From: Pseudomonas sp. PB101
GTDB lineage: Bacteria; Pseudomonadota; Gammaproteobacteria; Pseudomonadales; Pseudomonadaceae
DNA: 64,000 bases
Assembly: GCF_009764265.1 (NCBI RefSeq)
Contig: NZ_RWIR01000080.1
Location: 62,001-126,000, forward strand
Direction of reading: 5' to 3'
Shown here piece after piece: positions 50,796 through 58,487 of this stretch. The notes beneath the pieces are model-generated. The model was not told where the DNA came from. It saw only the letters and a list, made by a program, of their open reading frames with translations, and did not search any database. The stretch's first letter is position 1. The number at the start of each line of letters is the position of its first letter. The position numbers and the translations under genes are program-made.

Positions 50796-51532
50796 CAAGC
50801 AGCCTCTTTGATCGACTCCGGCAACGGCGCCTCTGTAGGGGTATAGACCATCACGTCGAGAACGTCGGAATGAAACTCGCGGCGGTACAACACGAACACC
50901 ACGCCGGCACTCATCAACATGAATAACCATGGGCTGACGAACCACGCCAGCATGGTCATGCCGAAGTAGTAGGAACGCAGCCCGAAGTTGAACTGGTTGG
51001 CGGCCATGGAGATGACGCGGGCTGCGCGGGCAGCAAAGGCTTTACGCTCTTGCTCGGACACCAGACGCTCGCCGACCATTGGCGCCGAACCCACCAGTAC
51101 CGCCGCGAAGTTGTACTGGCGCATGCACCAGCTGAACGTGAAGAACGCATAGACAAACACCAGCGCCAGGCACAGCAACTTGATTTCCGACATGCCCTGG
51201 GAGGCCTGTTGCACCATCGGGATATCCGCCAGCAACGATACCGCCCGCTCCGACGCCCCCAACACCGTGAGAATACCGGCCAGGATAATCAGCGTGCTGG
51301 AGGCGAAGAACGAAGCGTTGCGCTCCAGATTGCCGATCACGCTGGCATCGGCGATACGGTTGTCGCGCAACAGCATGCGGCGCATCCAGTCTTCGCGGTA
51401 AAGGTGCAGAACGCTGGCCAGGCACGCAGTGTCACGGCCTTTCCAGGTGGCATAGCGGGTGTACCCGCCCCAGCAGATGACGAACCAGATGGCCGCGAGG
51501 ATGTGGATCAGGTTGGCTTGGATGAACGACAT
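50795..51532 (-). CDS. DUF599 membrane protein
   Basis: 245 aa from the ATG at 51532; an upstream reading through a REP sequence is rejected. About four to five helices. Family motifs: GGYTRYATWKGRDTACLASV and ASEFFASS-like NASFFASSTLIILAGI. Function unknown. The stop codon overlaps the MAPEG start, so the two are likely translated together. The pair faces away from the REP hairpin and brnQ. Confidence 0.88.
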   Translation of the reverse strand: MSFIQANLIHILAAIWFVICWGGYTRYATWKGRDTACLASVLHLYREDWMRRMLLRDNRIADASVIGNLERNASFFASSTLIILAGILTVLGASERAVSLLADIPMVQQASQGMSEIKLLCLALVFVYAFFTFSWCMRQYNFAAVLVGSAPMVGERLVSEQERKAFAARAARVISMAANQFNFGLRSYYFGMTMLAWFVSPWLFMLMSAGVVFVLYRREFHSDVLDVMVYTPTEAPLPESIKEAA

Positions 51533-51570
51533 GCAGGTCCTTGTGATGTATTGGCGGAGTACACAAACCC

Positions 51571-51594
51571 TGTGGGAGCAAGCTCGCTCCCACA
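51571..51594. repeat. single REP-like hairpin
   Basis: TGTGGGAGCAAGCTCGCTCCCACA, a compact inverted repeat without the GCGA extension. It is the shortest REP-type unit in the window and lies before the DUF599 gene. Confidence 0.75.
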
Positions 51595-51651
51595 ATGGAT
51601 TTTGTAGAGCTTCGACGTTAGCTCAACAGAAAAGACACCGCACCACCCCAT

Positions 51652-51687
51652 AAAAAAATGCCCCGTATCGATTGATACGGGGCATTT
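51652..51687 (-). terminator. intrinsic terminator of brnQ
   Basis: Stem AAATGCCCCGTATC/GATACGGGGCATTT with a GATT loop, then T7 on the minus strand. Confidence 0.93.
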
Positions 51688-51729
51688 CATTTTCTGCTTG
51701 TCCGACCCGCTTATGGCAGGTCGAAAGCT

Positions 51730-53043
51730 TTAAGCCAGCGCTTCTTCGCGCTTGCCCAGCATACGGTCGCAGACAACGGCAACCACCAGCGTCATCACCG
51801 ATGGCACCAGCCACGCCAGCCCCTGCTCGCTCAGCGGCAGGTGGGCCATTTGCGCCGGCATCCAGTCCGCCAGGCCTGCACCCTTGAGGGCGTCGATCAG
51901 GCCGAAGATGAACGACACCAGCATGACCGGGCCGACGATGCGGCCCTGCTCATGCCAGAAGTCCTTGCAGAAGCTCAGGGCCACCAGGGCGATGCATGGC
52001 GGGTAGATCGCGGTCAGTACCGGGATCGAGAACGCAATCAGCTTGGTCAGGCCCAGGTTGGACACCAGCAGGGAGAATGCCGCGAGGATGATCACCAGTG
52101 TCTTGTAGGACAGTGGCAGCACCCGGCTGAAGTACTCGGCGCAGGCACAGGTCAGGCCGACCGCGGTCACCAGGCACGCCAGCGAAATCAGCACGGCCAG
52201 GAAACCGCTGCCCAGCGAACCGAAGGTATGTTGCACGTAAGCGTGCAACACCGCCGCACCGTTGGTAGCGCCTGCGGCCACTTCATGGCTGCCCGAACCG
52301 AGACGGAACAGGCTGACATAGACCAGCGCCAGGCCTACACCGGCGATCAGGCCGGCGATGATCGCATAGCGGGTGATCAACGCTGGCGACTCGACGCCGC
52401 GGGAACGGATGGCGTTGACGATGACGATGCCGAACACCAGGGCGCCCAGGGTATCCATGGTCAGGTAACCATTGATGAAGCCCTGGGAAAACGGTGCCGC
52501 CACGTACTCAGGCGTTGCATGGCCAATGTCACCGGCCGGCAAGGCGAATGCGGCGATGCCGAGAGCGGCCAGGGCGATGATCTTCAGCGGGGCGAGGAAT
52601 CGCCCTACGGTATCGAGCAAGCGACCCGGATACAGCGAGATGAAGAACACCAGCAGGAAGTAGACCGAGCTGTACAGGAACAGCGCCAGCGGACTCTCGC
52701 CGGTCAGCGGCGCCAGGCCCACTTCGAAGGAAACCGTCGCGGTACGTGGCGTCGCGAACAACGGGCCAACAGCGAGGTAGCAAGCCGCTGCCAGCAGGCC
52801 ACCGGCGACTTTACCGATCGGGCTGCTCAAGGCATCCATTGCACCGCCGACCTTGGCCAGGGCTACAACGGTGATCACCGGCAGACCGACTGCGGTGACC
52901 AGGAAACCCAGCGCCGCCATCCAGACATTAGGCCCGGACTGCAAACCGACGATAGGCGGGAAGATGATGTTGCCGGCCCCGACGAACAGGGCAAACGTCA
53001 TAAAACCAAGTGCCAGGATGTCCTGGCCTTTCAACACTTTCAT
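51730..53043 (-). CDS. brnQ: branched-chain amino acid:Na+ carrier, LIV-II family
   Basis: 437 aa, about 12 helices. LIV-II (BrnQ/BraB/BraZ) features: GFMTFALFVGAGNIIFPPIVG near residue 13, and SLACLVTAVGLTCACAEYF. It imports Leu, Ile and Val with Na+ (or H+). The name braB is used in P. aeruginosa for the sodium type; which one applies here is not clear. Hairpin ATTTCCC/GGGAAAT lies upstream (53084-53106). It is a single leftward gene with a terminator. Confidence 0.93.
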   Translation of the reverse strand: MKVLKGQDILALGFMTFALFVGAGNIIFPPIVGLQSGPNVWMAALGFLVTAVGLPVITVVALAKVGGAMDALSSPIGKVAGGLLAAACYLAVGPLFATPRTATVSFEVGLAPLTGESPLALFLYSSVYFLLVFFISLYPGRLLDTVGRFLAPLKIIALAALGIAAFALPAGDIGHATPEYVAAPFSQGFINGYLTMDTLGALVFGIVIVNAIRSRGVESPALITRYAIIAGLIAGVGLALVYVSLFRLGSGSHEVAAGATNGAAVLHAYVQHTFGSLGSGFLAVLISLACLVTAVGLTCACAEYFSRVLPLSYKTLVIILAAFSLLVSNLGLTKLIAFSIPVLTAIYPPCIALVALSFCKDFWHEQGRIVGPVMLVSFIFGLIDALKGAGLADWMPAQMAHLPLSEQGLAWLVPSVMTLVVAVVCDRMLGKREEALA

Positions 53044-53387
53044 TAAGGAAATACCACACTACTGAATCGGAATTTAGAGAGGGATTTCCCTATGGGTGAG
53101 GGAAATGCTGTCGGTCCGTATAAGACCAACCCTTTTAGCGCGTTGCCACCTTGTGGGCAGCGGACGCAAAAATGGCGCGTAGCCTAACGAATTTGGCCGA
53201 CAAACGCACTGTTAGAGGGCGAACATTCCGATCTACGACATTTTCGTGTCGCGTTTATGCATGTAAATGGTCGGCGCCTATAAGTCCGTCATCGCGAGCA
53301 AGCTCGCTCCCACATTGGAACGCGGTCAATTGTGGGAGCGAGCTTGCTCGCGATGGCGTCCGCACGGTCAACACAAATGCCGGAAAC
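53044..53387. other. 344-bp gap brnQ / sucD with REP
   Basis: No protein gene supported. It has a 7-bp hairpin (53084-53106) near the brnQ start, a REP doublet (53290-53356), and then the sucD terminator. The stretch in between shows no recognised motif. Confidence 0.5.
53290..53356. repeat. REP doublet (REPIN-like)
   Basis: Inverted pair CATCGCGAGCAAGCTCGCTCCCACA and TGTGGGAGCGAGCTTGCTCGCGATG, closely matching the one in the cob operon at 27487-27555. Confidence 0.9.
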
Positions 53388-53418
53388 GACAAAGGCCACC
53401 CGAAGGTGGCCTTTGTTT
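53388..53418 (-). terminator. terminator-like hairpin after sucD
   Basis: Stem AAAGGCCACC/GGTGGCCTTT with a CGAA tetraloop, 25-35 nt after the sucD stop. The U-tract on the minus strand is short, but the position suits the end of the TCA operon. Confidence 0.8.
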
Positions 53419-53444
53419 TGGTGAAGCGTCAGTTAGCGCGTGGC

Positions 53445-54326
53445 TTACTTGACAGCCCAACCAGTCAGCTCGGCCAGGGCCTTGCCGATGTCTGCCAGCG
53501 AACGCACGGTTTTAACGCCTGCGTCTTGCAGAGCAGCGAATTTCTCGTCTGCAGTGCCTTTGCCGCCAGAGATGATTGCGCCAGCATGGCCCATGCGCTT
53601 GCCCGGAGGAGCAGTCACACCAGCGATGTAGGAAACAACCGGCTTGGTCACGTGTGCCTTGATGTAGGCAGCCGCTTCTTCTTCAGCCGAACCGCCGATC
53701 TCGCCGATCATCACGATCGCTTCGGTCTTCGGGTCTTCCTGGAACAGCTTCAGGATGTCGATGAAGTTCGAACCCGGGATCGGGTCACCACCGATGCCGA
53801 CGCAAGTCGACTGACCGAAACCGGCGTCAGTAGTCTGCTTCACAGCTTCGTAGGTCAGGGTGCCGGAACGGGAAACGATACCGACCTTGCCTGGCAAGTG
53901 AATGTGACCTGGCATGATGCCGATCTTGCATTCGCCTGGGGTGATCACGCCTGGGCAGTTAGGGCCGATCAGGGTGATACCCAGCTCGTCGCACTTAACT
54001 TTAGCGTCCAGCATGTCCAGGGTAGGAATGCCTTCGGTGATGCAGACGATCAGCTTGATGCCGCCGAAAGCAGCTTCCAGGATCGAGTCCTTGCAGAAAG
54101 GAGCCGGAACGTAGATCACGCTGGCGGTAGCGCCGGTGGCAGCTACTGCGTCCTTAACGGTGTTGAACACCGGCAGGCCCAGGTGCTCGGTGCCGCCTTT
54201 GCCTGGAGTTACACCACCAACCATCTTGGTGCCGTACTCGATGGCTTGCTGGGTGTGGAAACTACCTTGCGAACCGGTAATACCCTGGCAGATAACTTTG
54301 GTGTCTTTATTGATCAGGACGCTCAT
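53445..54326 (-). CDS. sucD: succinyl-CoA synthetase alpha subunit
   Basis: 293 aa. Rossmann CoA-binding domain (ICQGITGSQGSFHTQQAI) and ligase domain with the phosphorylated His in GKRMGHAGAIISGGKGTADEK. Converts succinyl-CoA to succinate with ATP or GTP formation. It shares one base with sucC (TAATG) and closes the TCA operon. Confidence 0.98.
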   Translation of the reverse strand: MSVLINKDTKVICQGITGSQGSFHTQQAIEYGTKMVGGVTPGKGGTEHLGLPVFNTVKDAVAATGATASVIYVPAPFCKDSILEAAFGGIKLIVCITEGIPTLDMLDAKVKCDELGITLIGPNCPGVITPGECKIGIMPGHIHLPGKVGIVSRSGTLTYEAVKQTTDAGFGQSTCVGIGGDPIPGSNFIDILKLFQEDPKTEAIVMIGEIGGSAEEEAAAYIKAHVTKPVVSYIAGVTAPPGKRMGHAGAIISGGKGTADEKFAALQDAGVKTVRSLADIGKALAELTGWAVK

Positions 54327-55492
54327 TATTTGCCCTCCGCAGCTTTGACAACTTGTTGAGCAGCGTCGGTCAGGCTGGTAGCAGCGATGATGTTCAAACC
54401 GCTTTCTGCCAGTACTTTAGCGCCCAGCTCAGCGTTGTTGCCTTCAAGGCGAACAACAACCGGGATTTTCACGCCGACTTCTTTCACAGCGCCGATGATG
54501 CCTTCGGCAATCATGTCGCAGCGAACGATGCCGCCGAAGATGTTGACCAGTACTGCAGCGACGTTGGTGTCGGACAGGATGATCTTGAACGCTTCGGTAA
54601 CGCGTTCCTTGGTAGCACCGCCGCCCACGTCGAGGAAGTTGGCTGGTTTGCCGCCATGCAGGTTGACGATGTCCATGGTACCCATGGCCAGGCCAGCACC
54701 GTTGACCATGCAACCGATGTTGCCTTCCAGTGCTACGTAGTTCAGTTCGAACTTGGCAGCGTGCGCTTCGCGCGGATCGTCTTGCGACGGATCGTGGAAA
54801 GTCTTCAGCTTAGGCTGACGGTACATGGCGTTGGCGTCGATGTTGATCTTGGCATCGAGGCAGTGCAGATCGCCGTCAGCCTTGATCACCAGCGGGTTCA
54901 CTTCCAGCAGGGCCAGGTCGTGATCCTTGAACAGTTTGGCCAGACCTACGAAGATCTTGGCGAACTGGGCAACTTGCTTGCCTTCCAGACCCAGCTGGAA
55001 TGCCAGCTCGCGACCCTGGAATGGCTGAGCGCCAACCAGTGGATCGATAGTGGCCTTCAGAATTTTTTCTGGAGTGTCGTGAGCGATTTTCTCGATGTCC
55101 ACGCCACCTTCGGTGGAAGCCATGAACACGATGCGACGGCTCGAACGGTCAACGACAGCGCCCAGGTACAGCTCTTTAGCGATATCAGTGCACGATTCAA
55201 CCAGGATCTTGGTGACTGGCTGACCATTGGCGTCAGTCTGGTAAGTCACCAGACGCTTGCCCAGCCACTGCTGTGCGAAGGCTTTGGCGTCTTCTTTGCT
55301 GCGAACCAGCTTTACGCCGCCCGCTTTACCGCGACCACCGGCGTGGACCTGGGCTTTGACAACCCACTCGCTGCCGCCGATTTTGTCGCAAGCTTCTGCT
55401 GCTGCTTCCGGGGTGTCTACCGCGTAACCGGTGGAAACTGGCAGGCCGTACTCAGCGAACAGCTGCTTACCCTGATACTCGTGAAGATTCAT
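54326..55492 (-). CDS. sucC: succinyl-CoA synthetase beta subunit
   Basis: 388 aa from the ATG at 55492 (MNLHEYQGKQLFAEYGLP). ATP-grasp N-terminal domain with VKAQVHAGGRGKAGGVKLV, and C-terminal CoA-ligase domain with VNIFGGIVRCDMIAEGI. Binds the nucleotide and succinate half. The ATG lies after a 199-nt intergenic region with alternative hairpins; GGTAA... no unusual SD. sucCD are translationally coupled. Confidence 0.98.
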   Translation of the reverse strand: MNLHEYQGKQLFAEYGLPVSTGYAVDTPEAAAEACDKIGGSEWVVKAQVHAGGRGKAGGVKLVRSKEDAKAFAQQWLGKRLVTYQTDANGQPVTKILVESCTDIAKELYLGAVVDRSSRRIVFMASTEGGVDIEKIAHDTPEKILKATIDPLVGAQPFQGRELAFQLGLEGKQVAQFAKIFVGLAKLFKDHDLALLEVNPLVIKADGDLHCLDAKINIDANAMYRQPKLKTFHDPSQDDPREAHAAKFELNYVALEGNIGCMVNGAGLAMGTMDIVNLHGGKPANFLDVGGGATKERVTEAFKIILSDTNVAAVLVNIFGGIVRCDMIAEGIIGAVKEVGVKIPVVVRLEGNNAELGAKVLAESGLNIIAATSLTDAAQQVVKAAEGK

Positions 55493-55568
55493 GCTTATTA
55501 CCGTCTTCGTTAGGTACTGCGCATTCGGTGCTGCACTCATTCAAGTGCCGCACCACCTGTGACTGCTG

Positions 55569-55650
55569 CTTGCATAGCCTTTCCGGATACCCGGTGCAGC
55601 TATGCAAGACTGCGTCCAGCGGATATTCCGCGGTGAGTCTTGCATGCAAG
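55569..55650 (-). promoter_or_regulatory. mutually exclusive hairpins between lpd and sucC
   Basis: The arm 55599-55611 can pair with 55569-55578 (CTTGCATAGC/GCTATGCAAG, 10 bp) or with 55636-55645 (AGTCTTGCAT/ATGCAAGACT, 10 bp). A perfect palindrome CTTGCATGCAAG (55639-55650) overlaps the second. The RNA can thus take alternative folds. Confidence 0.6.
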
Positions 55651-55690
55651 GCTCACGACGGGCCAAACCGCCGTGGTTTCTTATTATGTC

Positions 55691-57127
55691 TTAACGCTTC
55701 TTGCGGTTGGCGATGTGGATGGCGCCGCCATTCACTGCCAGAGCAGCTTCGTGCAAGGCTTCAGACAGGGTCGGATGGGAGAAAACCATCATGCCCAGGT
55801 CTTCAGCGCTGGTGCCGAATTCCATACCGATCGCGCCCTGCTGAACCAGTTCGGCAGCGCTTGGGCCAATCACGTGGACGCCCAGTACGCGGTCTGTCTT
55901 GGCATCTGCGATGACCTTGACGAAACCACCGGTGTCGTTGGCAGCCATGGCACGGCCGGAGGCTGCGAACGGGAAGGTGCCGACGTTAACTTCAACGCCT
56001 TCAGCTTTCAAGGCCTGCTCGGTTTTACCAACCCACGCGATTTCCGGGTGAGTATAAATAACCGAAGGGATCAAATCATAGTTCATCTGGGCCTTGTGGC
56101 CCTTGATGCGCTCGACAACCATGATGCCCTCTTCCGACGCCTTGTGCGCCAGCATCATGCCGCGAACCACGTCGCCGATGGCGTAGACGCCCGGTACGGT
56201 GGTGGCGCAGTGATCGTCAACGTGCACGAAACCGCGCTCGTCCAGGGTCACGCCGCAGTCGGCAGCCAGCAGATCAGTGGTCACCGGACGGCGACCAACG
56301 GCTACGATCAGCTTGTCGAAAGTGATGTTCTGTTCGCCGTTTGCATCGGTGTAGTTAACAACGACTTCGTCGCCGTTCACTTTGGAACCGGTCACGCGAG
56401 CGCCCAGCTTGATGTCCAGGCCCTGTTTGGTCAGGGTTTTCAGCGCTTCCTTGGAAACAGCGGCATCGGCTGCCATCAGGAAGGTGTCCAGGGCTTCCAG
56501 GACAGTCACTTCTGCACCCAGACGCGACCAGACCGAACCCAGTTCCAGGCCGATAACGCCAGCGCCGATCACGCCCAGACGCTTAGGCACGGTCTGGAAT
56601 TCCAGGGCGCCAGTCGAATCGACGATCACATTCTGGTCGACCGGAGCCGGTGGAATGTCGATCGGACGCGAACCTGGAGCCAGGATCACGTTCTCGGCCT
56701 GGATGATTTCTACCGAGCCGTCCGGCTTGGTGACTTCAACTTGCTTGCCGGCCAGCAGCTTGCCGTGACCTTCAATGGAAGTCACACCGTTGGCTTTGAA
56801 CAGGGTCGCAACGCCGGAGGTCAGGCCTTTGACGATGGTGGCCTTGCGGCCGACCATTGCTGGCACGTCCATGGTCACGCCAGCGTGGTTGATACCGTGG
56901 ATCGCGAAGCCTTCTTTGGCTTCCTTGTACTTCCAGGAGCTGTCCAGCAGCGCCTTGGATGGAATGCAGCCGACGTTCAGGCAAGTACCGCCCAGAGCCA
57001 GTTTGCCTTCCTTGTCGGTGTACTTCTCGATGCAGGCAGTCGAAAGACCAAGCTGGGCGGCCTTGATGGCAGCCACGTAACCGCCAGGGCCCGCGCCGAT
57101 CACTACTACGTCAAATTTCTGCGACAT
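55691..57127 (-). CDS. lpd: dihydrolipoyl dehydrogenase (E3)
   Basis: 478 aa. FAD domain GAGPGGYVAAIKAAQLG, redox disulfide GGTCLNVGCIPSKALL, NAD domain GVIGAGVIGLELGSVW, and interface with HAHPTLSEALHEAA (here FSHPTLSEALHEAA, catalytic His-Glu). Regenerates lipoate of the 2-oxoglutarate complex and perhaps others. Gene order sucA-sucB-lpd marks it as the E3 of the OGDH complex. AGAGG precedes the ATG by 9 nt. Confidence 0.98.
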   Translation of the reverse strand: MSQKFDVVVIGAGPGGYVAAIKAAQLGLSTACIEKYTDKEGKLALGGTCLNVGCIPSKALLDSSWKYKEAKEGFAIHGINHAGVTMDVPAMVGRKATIVKGLTSGVATLFKANGVTSIEGHGKLLAGKQVEVTKPDGSVEIIQAENVILAPGSRPIDIPPAPVDQNVIVDSTGALEFQTVPKRLGVIGAGVIGLELGSVWSRLGAEVTVLEALDTFLMAADAAVSKEALKTLTKQGLDIKLGARVTGSKVNGDEVVVNYTDANGEQNITFDKLIVAVGRRPVTTDLLAADCGVTLDERGFVHVDDHCATTVPGVYAIGDVVRGMMLAHKASEEGIMVVERIKGHKAQMNYDLIPSVIYTHPEIAWVGKTEQALKAEGVEVNVGTFPFAASGRAMAANDTGGFVKVIADAKTDRVLGVHVIGPSAAELVQQGAIGMEFGTSAEDLGMMVFSHPTLSEALHEAALAVNGGAIHIANRKKR

Positions 57128-57224
57128 TCAAAAAATCCTCTTTAGCGAAAAGCTTCAAGCCGCAAGCGGCAAGCCAGGCCGCGGGTTTTCCGACAGCCCG
57201 GCTTGCAGCTCATGGCTGCTTCTA

Positions 57225-58445
57225 TCAGATATCCAGCAACAGACGAGCCGGATCTTCCAGCAGGTTCTTGATGGTCACCAGGAAGGTCACAGCTTCTTTG
57301 CCATCGATCAGACGGTGATCGTAGGACAGTGCCAGGTACATCATCGGACGGATAACGACCTGGCCGTTGATGGCCATCGGACGCTGGATGATGTTGTGCA
57401 TGCCCAGGATGGCGGCTTGTGGCGGGTTGACGATCGGGGTCGACATCATCGAACCGAAAGTACCACCGTTGGTGATGGTGAAAGTACCACCGGTCATTTC
57501 GTCCATCGACAGTTTGCCGTCGCGGGCTTTCTTGCCGAAGGTGGCGATGCCGCCTTCGATTTCAGCCAGGCTCATCAGTTCGGCGTTACGCAGGACCGGT
57601 ACAACCAGGCCGCGATCGCTGGAAACTGCAACGCCGACGTCAGCGTAGCCGTGGTAAACGATGTCGCCGCCGTCGATCGAGGCGTTGACAGCCGGGAAGC
57701 GTTTCAGCGCTTCGGTGGCCGCTTTCACGAAGAACGACATGAAGCCCAGGCGCACGCCGTTGTGGGACTTCTCGAACAGGTCCTTGTACTTCGAACGCAG
57801 GGCCATGACTTCGGTCATGTCGACTTCGTTGAAAGTGGTCAGCATCGCCATGTTCGATTGAGCTTCAACCAGACGCTTGGCCACGGTGGCACGAACGCGG
57901 GTCATCGGAACGCGCTTCTCGATGCGATCGCCGGCGGCGAACACAGGAGCAGCGGCAGCCGGAGCAGCAGCCTTGGCAGGTGCGGCAGCCGGAGCGGCTT
58001 TCTTGGCTTCGACAGCGGCAACCACGTCTTCCTTGGTTACACGACCATCTTTGCCGGTGCCTTTGACGGAAGCCAGGTTGATGCCGTTTTCTTCGGCCAG
58101 CTTGCGAGCAGCCGGAGCGGCGATGGCGTCTTCGTCAGCGCCGGCAGCTGGAGCAGCGGCGGCAGCGGCCGGAGCAGCAGCGGCAGCCGGAGCGGCGGCG
58201 GCAGCGCCGCCTTCAACGATGGAGCCGAGGACTTCGTCGGACAGAACGGTTTCGCCTTCGTTCTTGACGATAGCGCCCAGTACGCCGTCAGCGGTAGCCA
58301 ATACTTCCAGCACGACTTTGTCGGTTTCGATGTCGACGATCAGTTCGTCGCGCTTGACCGCATCGCCCGGTTGCTTGTGCCAAGTGGCAACGGTGCCATC
58401 GGCAACCGATTCCGGGAAAGTGGGGGCTTTGATCTCGATAGCCAT
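57225..58445 (-). CDS. sucB: dihydrolipoyllysine-residue succinyltransferase (E2o)
   Basis: 406 aa. One lipoyl domain with the lipoylated Lys in VDIETDKVVLEV near residue 43, an Ala-rich linker, the E3-binding domain (AARKLAEENGINLASVKGTGKDGRVTKEDV), a second Ala/Pro linker, and the catalytic core with the active His in SYDHRLIDGKEAV. The core of the 2-oxoglutarate dehydrogenase complex. Separated from lpd by 97 nt with a small hairpin. Confidence 0.98.
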   Translation of the reverse strand: MAIEIKAPTFPESVADGTVATWHKQPGDAVKRDELIVDIETDKVVLEVLATADGVLGAIVKNEGETVLSDEVLGSIVEGGAAAAAPAAAAAPAAAAAAPAAGADEDAIAAPAARKLAEENGINLASVKGTGKDGRVTKEDVVAAVEAKKAAPAAAPAKAAAPAAAAPVFAAGDRIEKRVPMTRVRATVAKRLVEAQSNMAMLTTFNEVDMTEVMALRSKYKDLFEKSHNGVRLGFMSFFVKAATEALKRFPAVNASIDGGDIVYHGYADVGVAVSSDRGLVVPVLRNAELMSLAEIEGGIATFGKKARDGKLSMDEMTGGTFTITNGGTFGSMMSTPIVNPPQAAILGMHNIIQRPMAINGQVVIRPMMYLALSYDHRLIDGKEAVTFLVTIKNLLEDPARLLLDI

Positions 58446-58487
58446 TGTCTGTGGTTCCTTAAATTCGGTTTCAGGTGCGCGAAGGCG

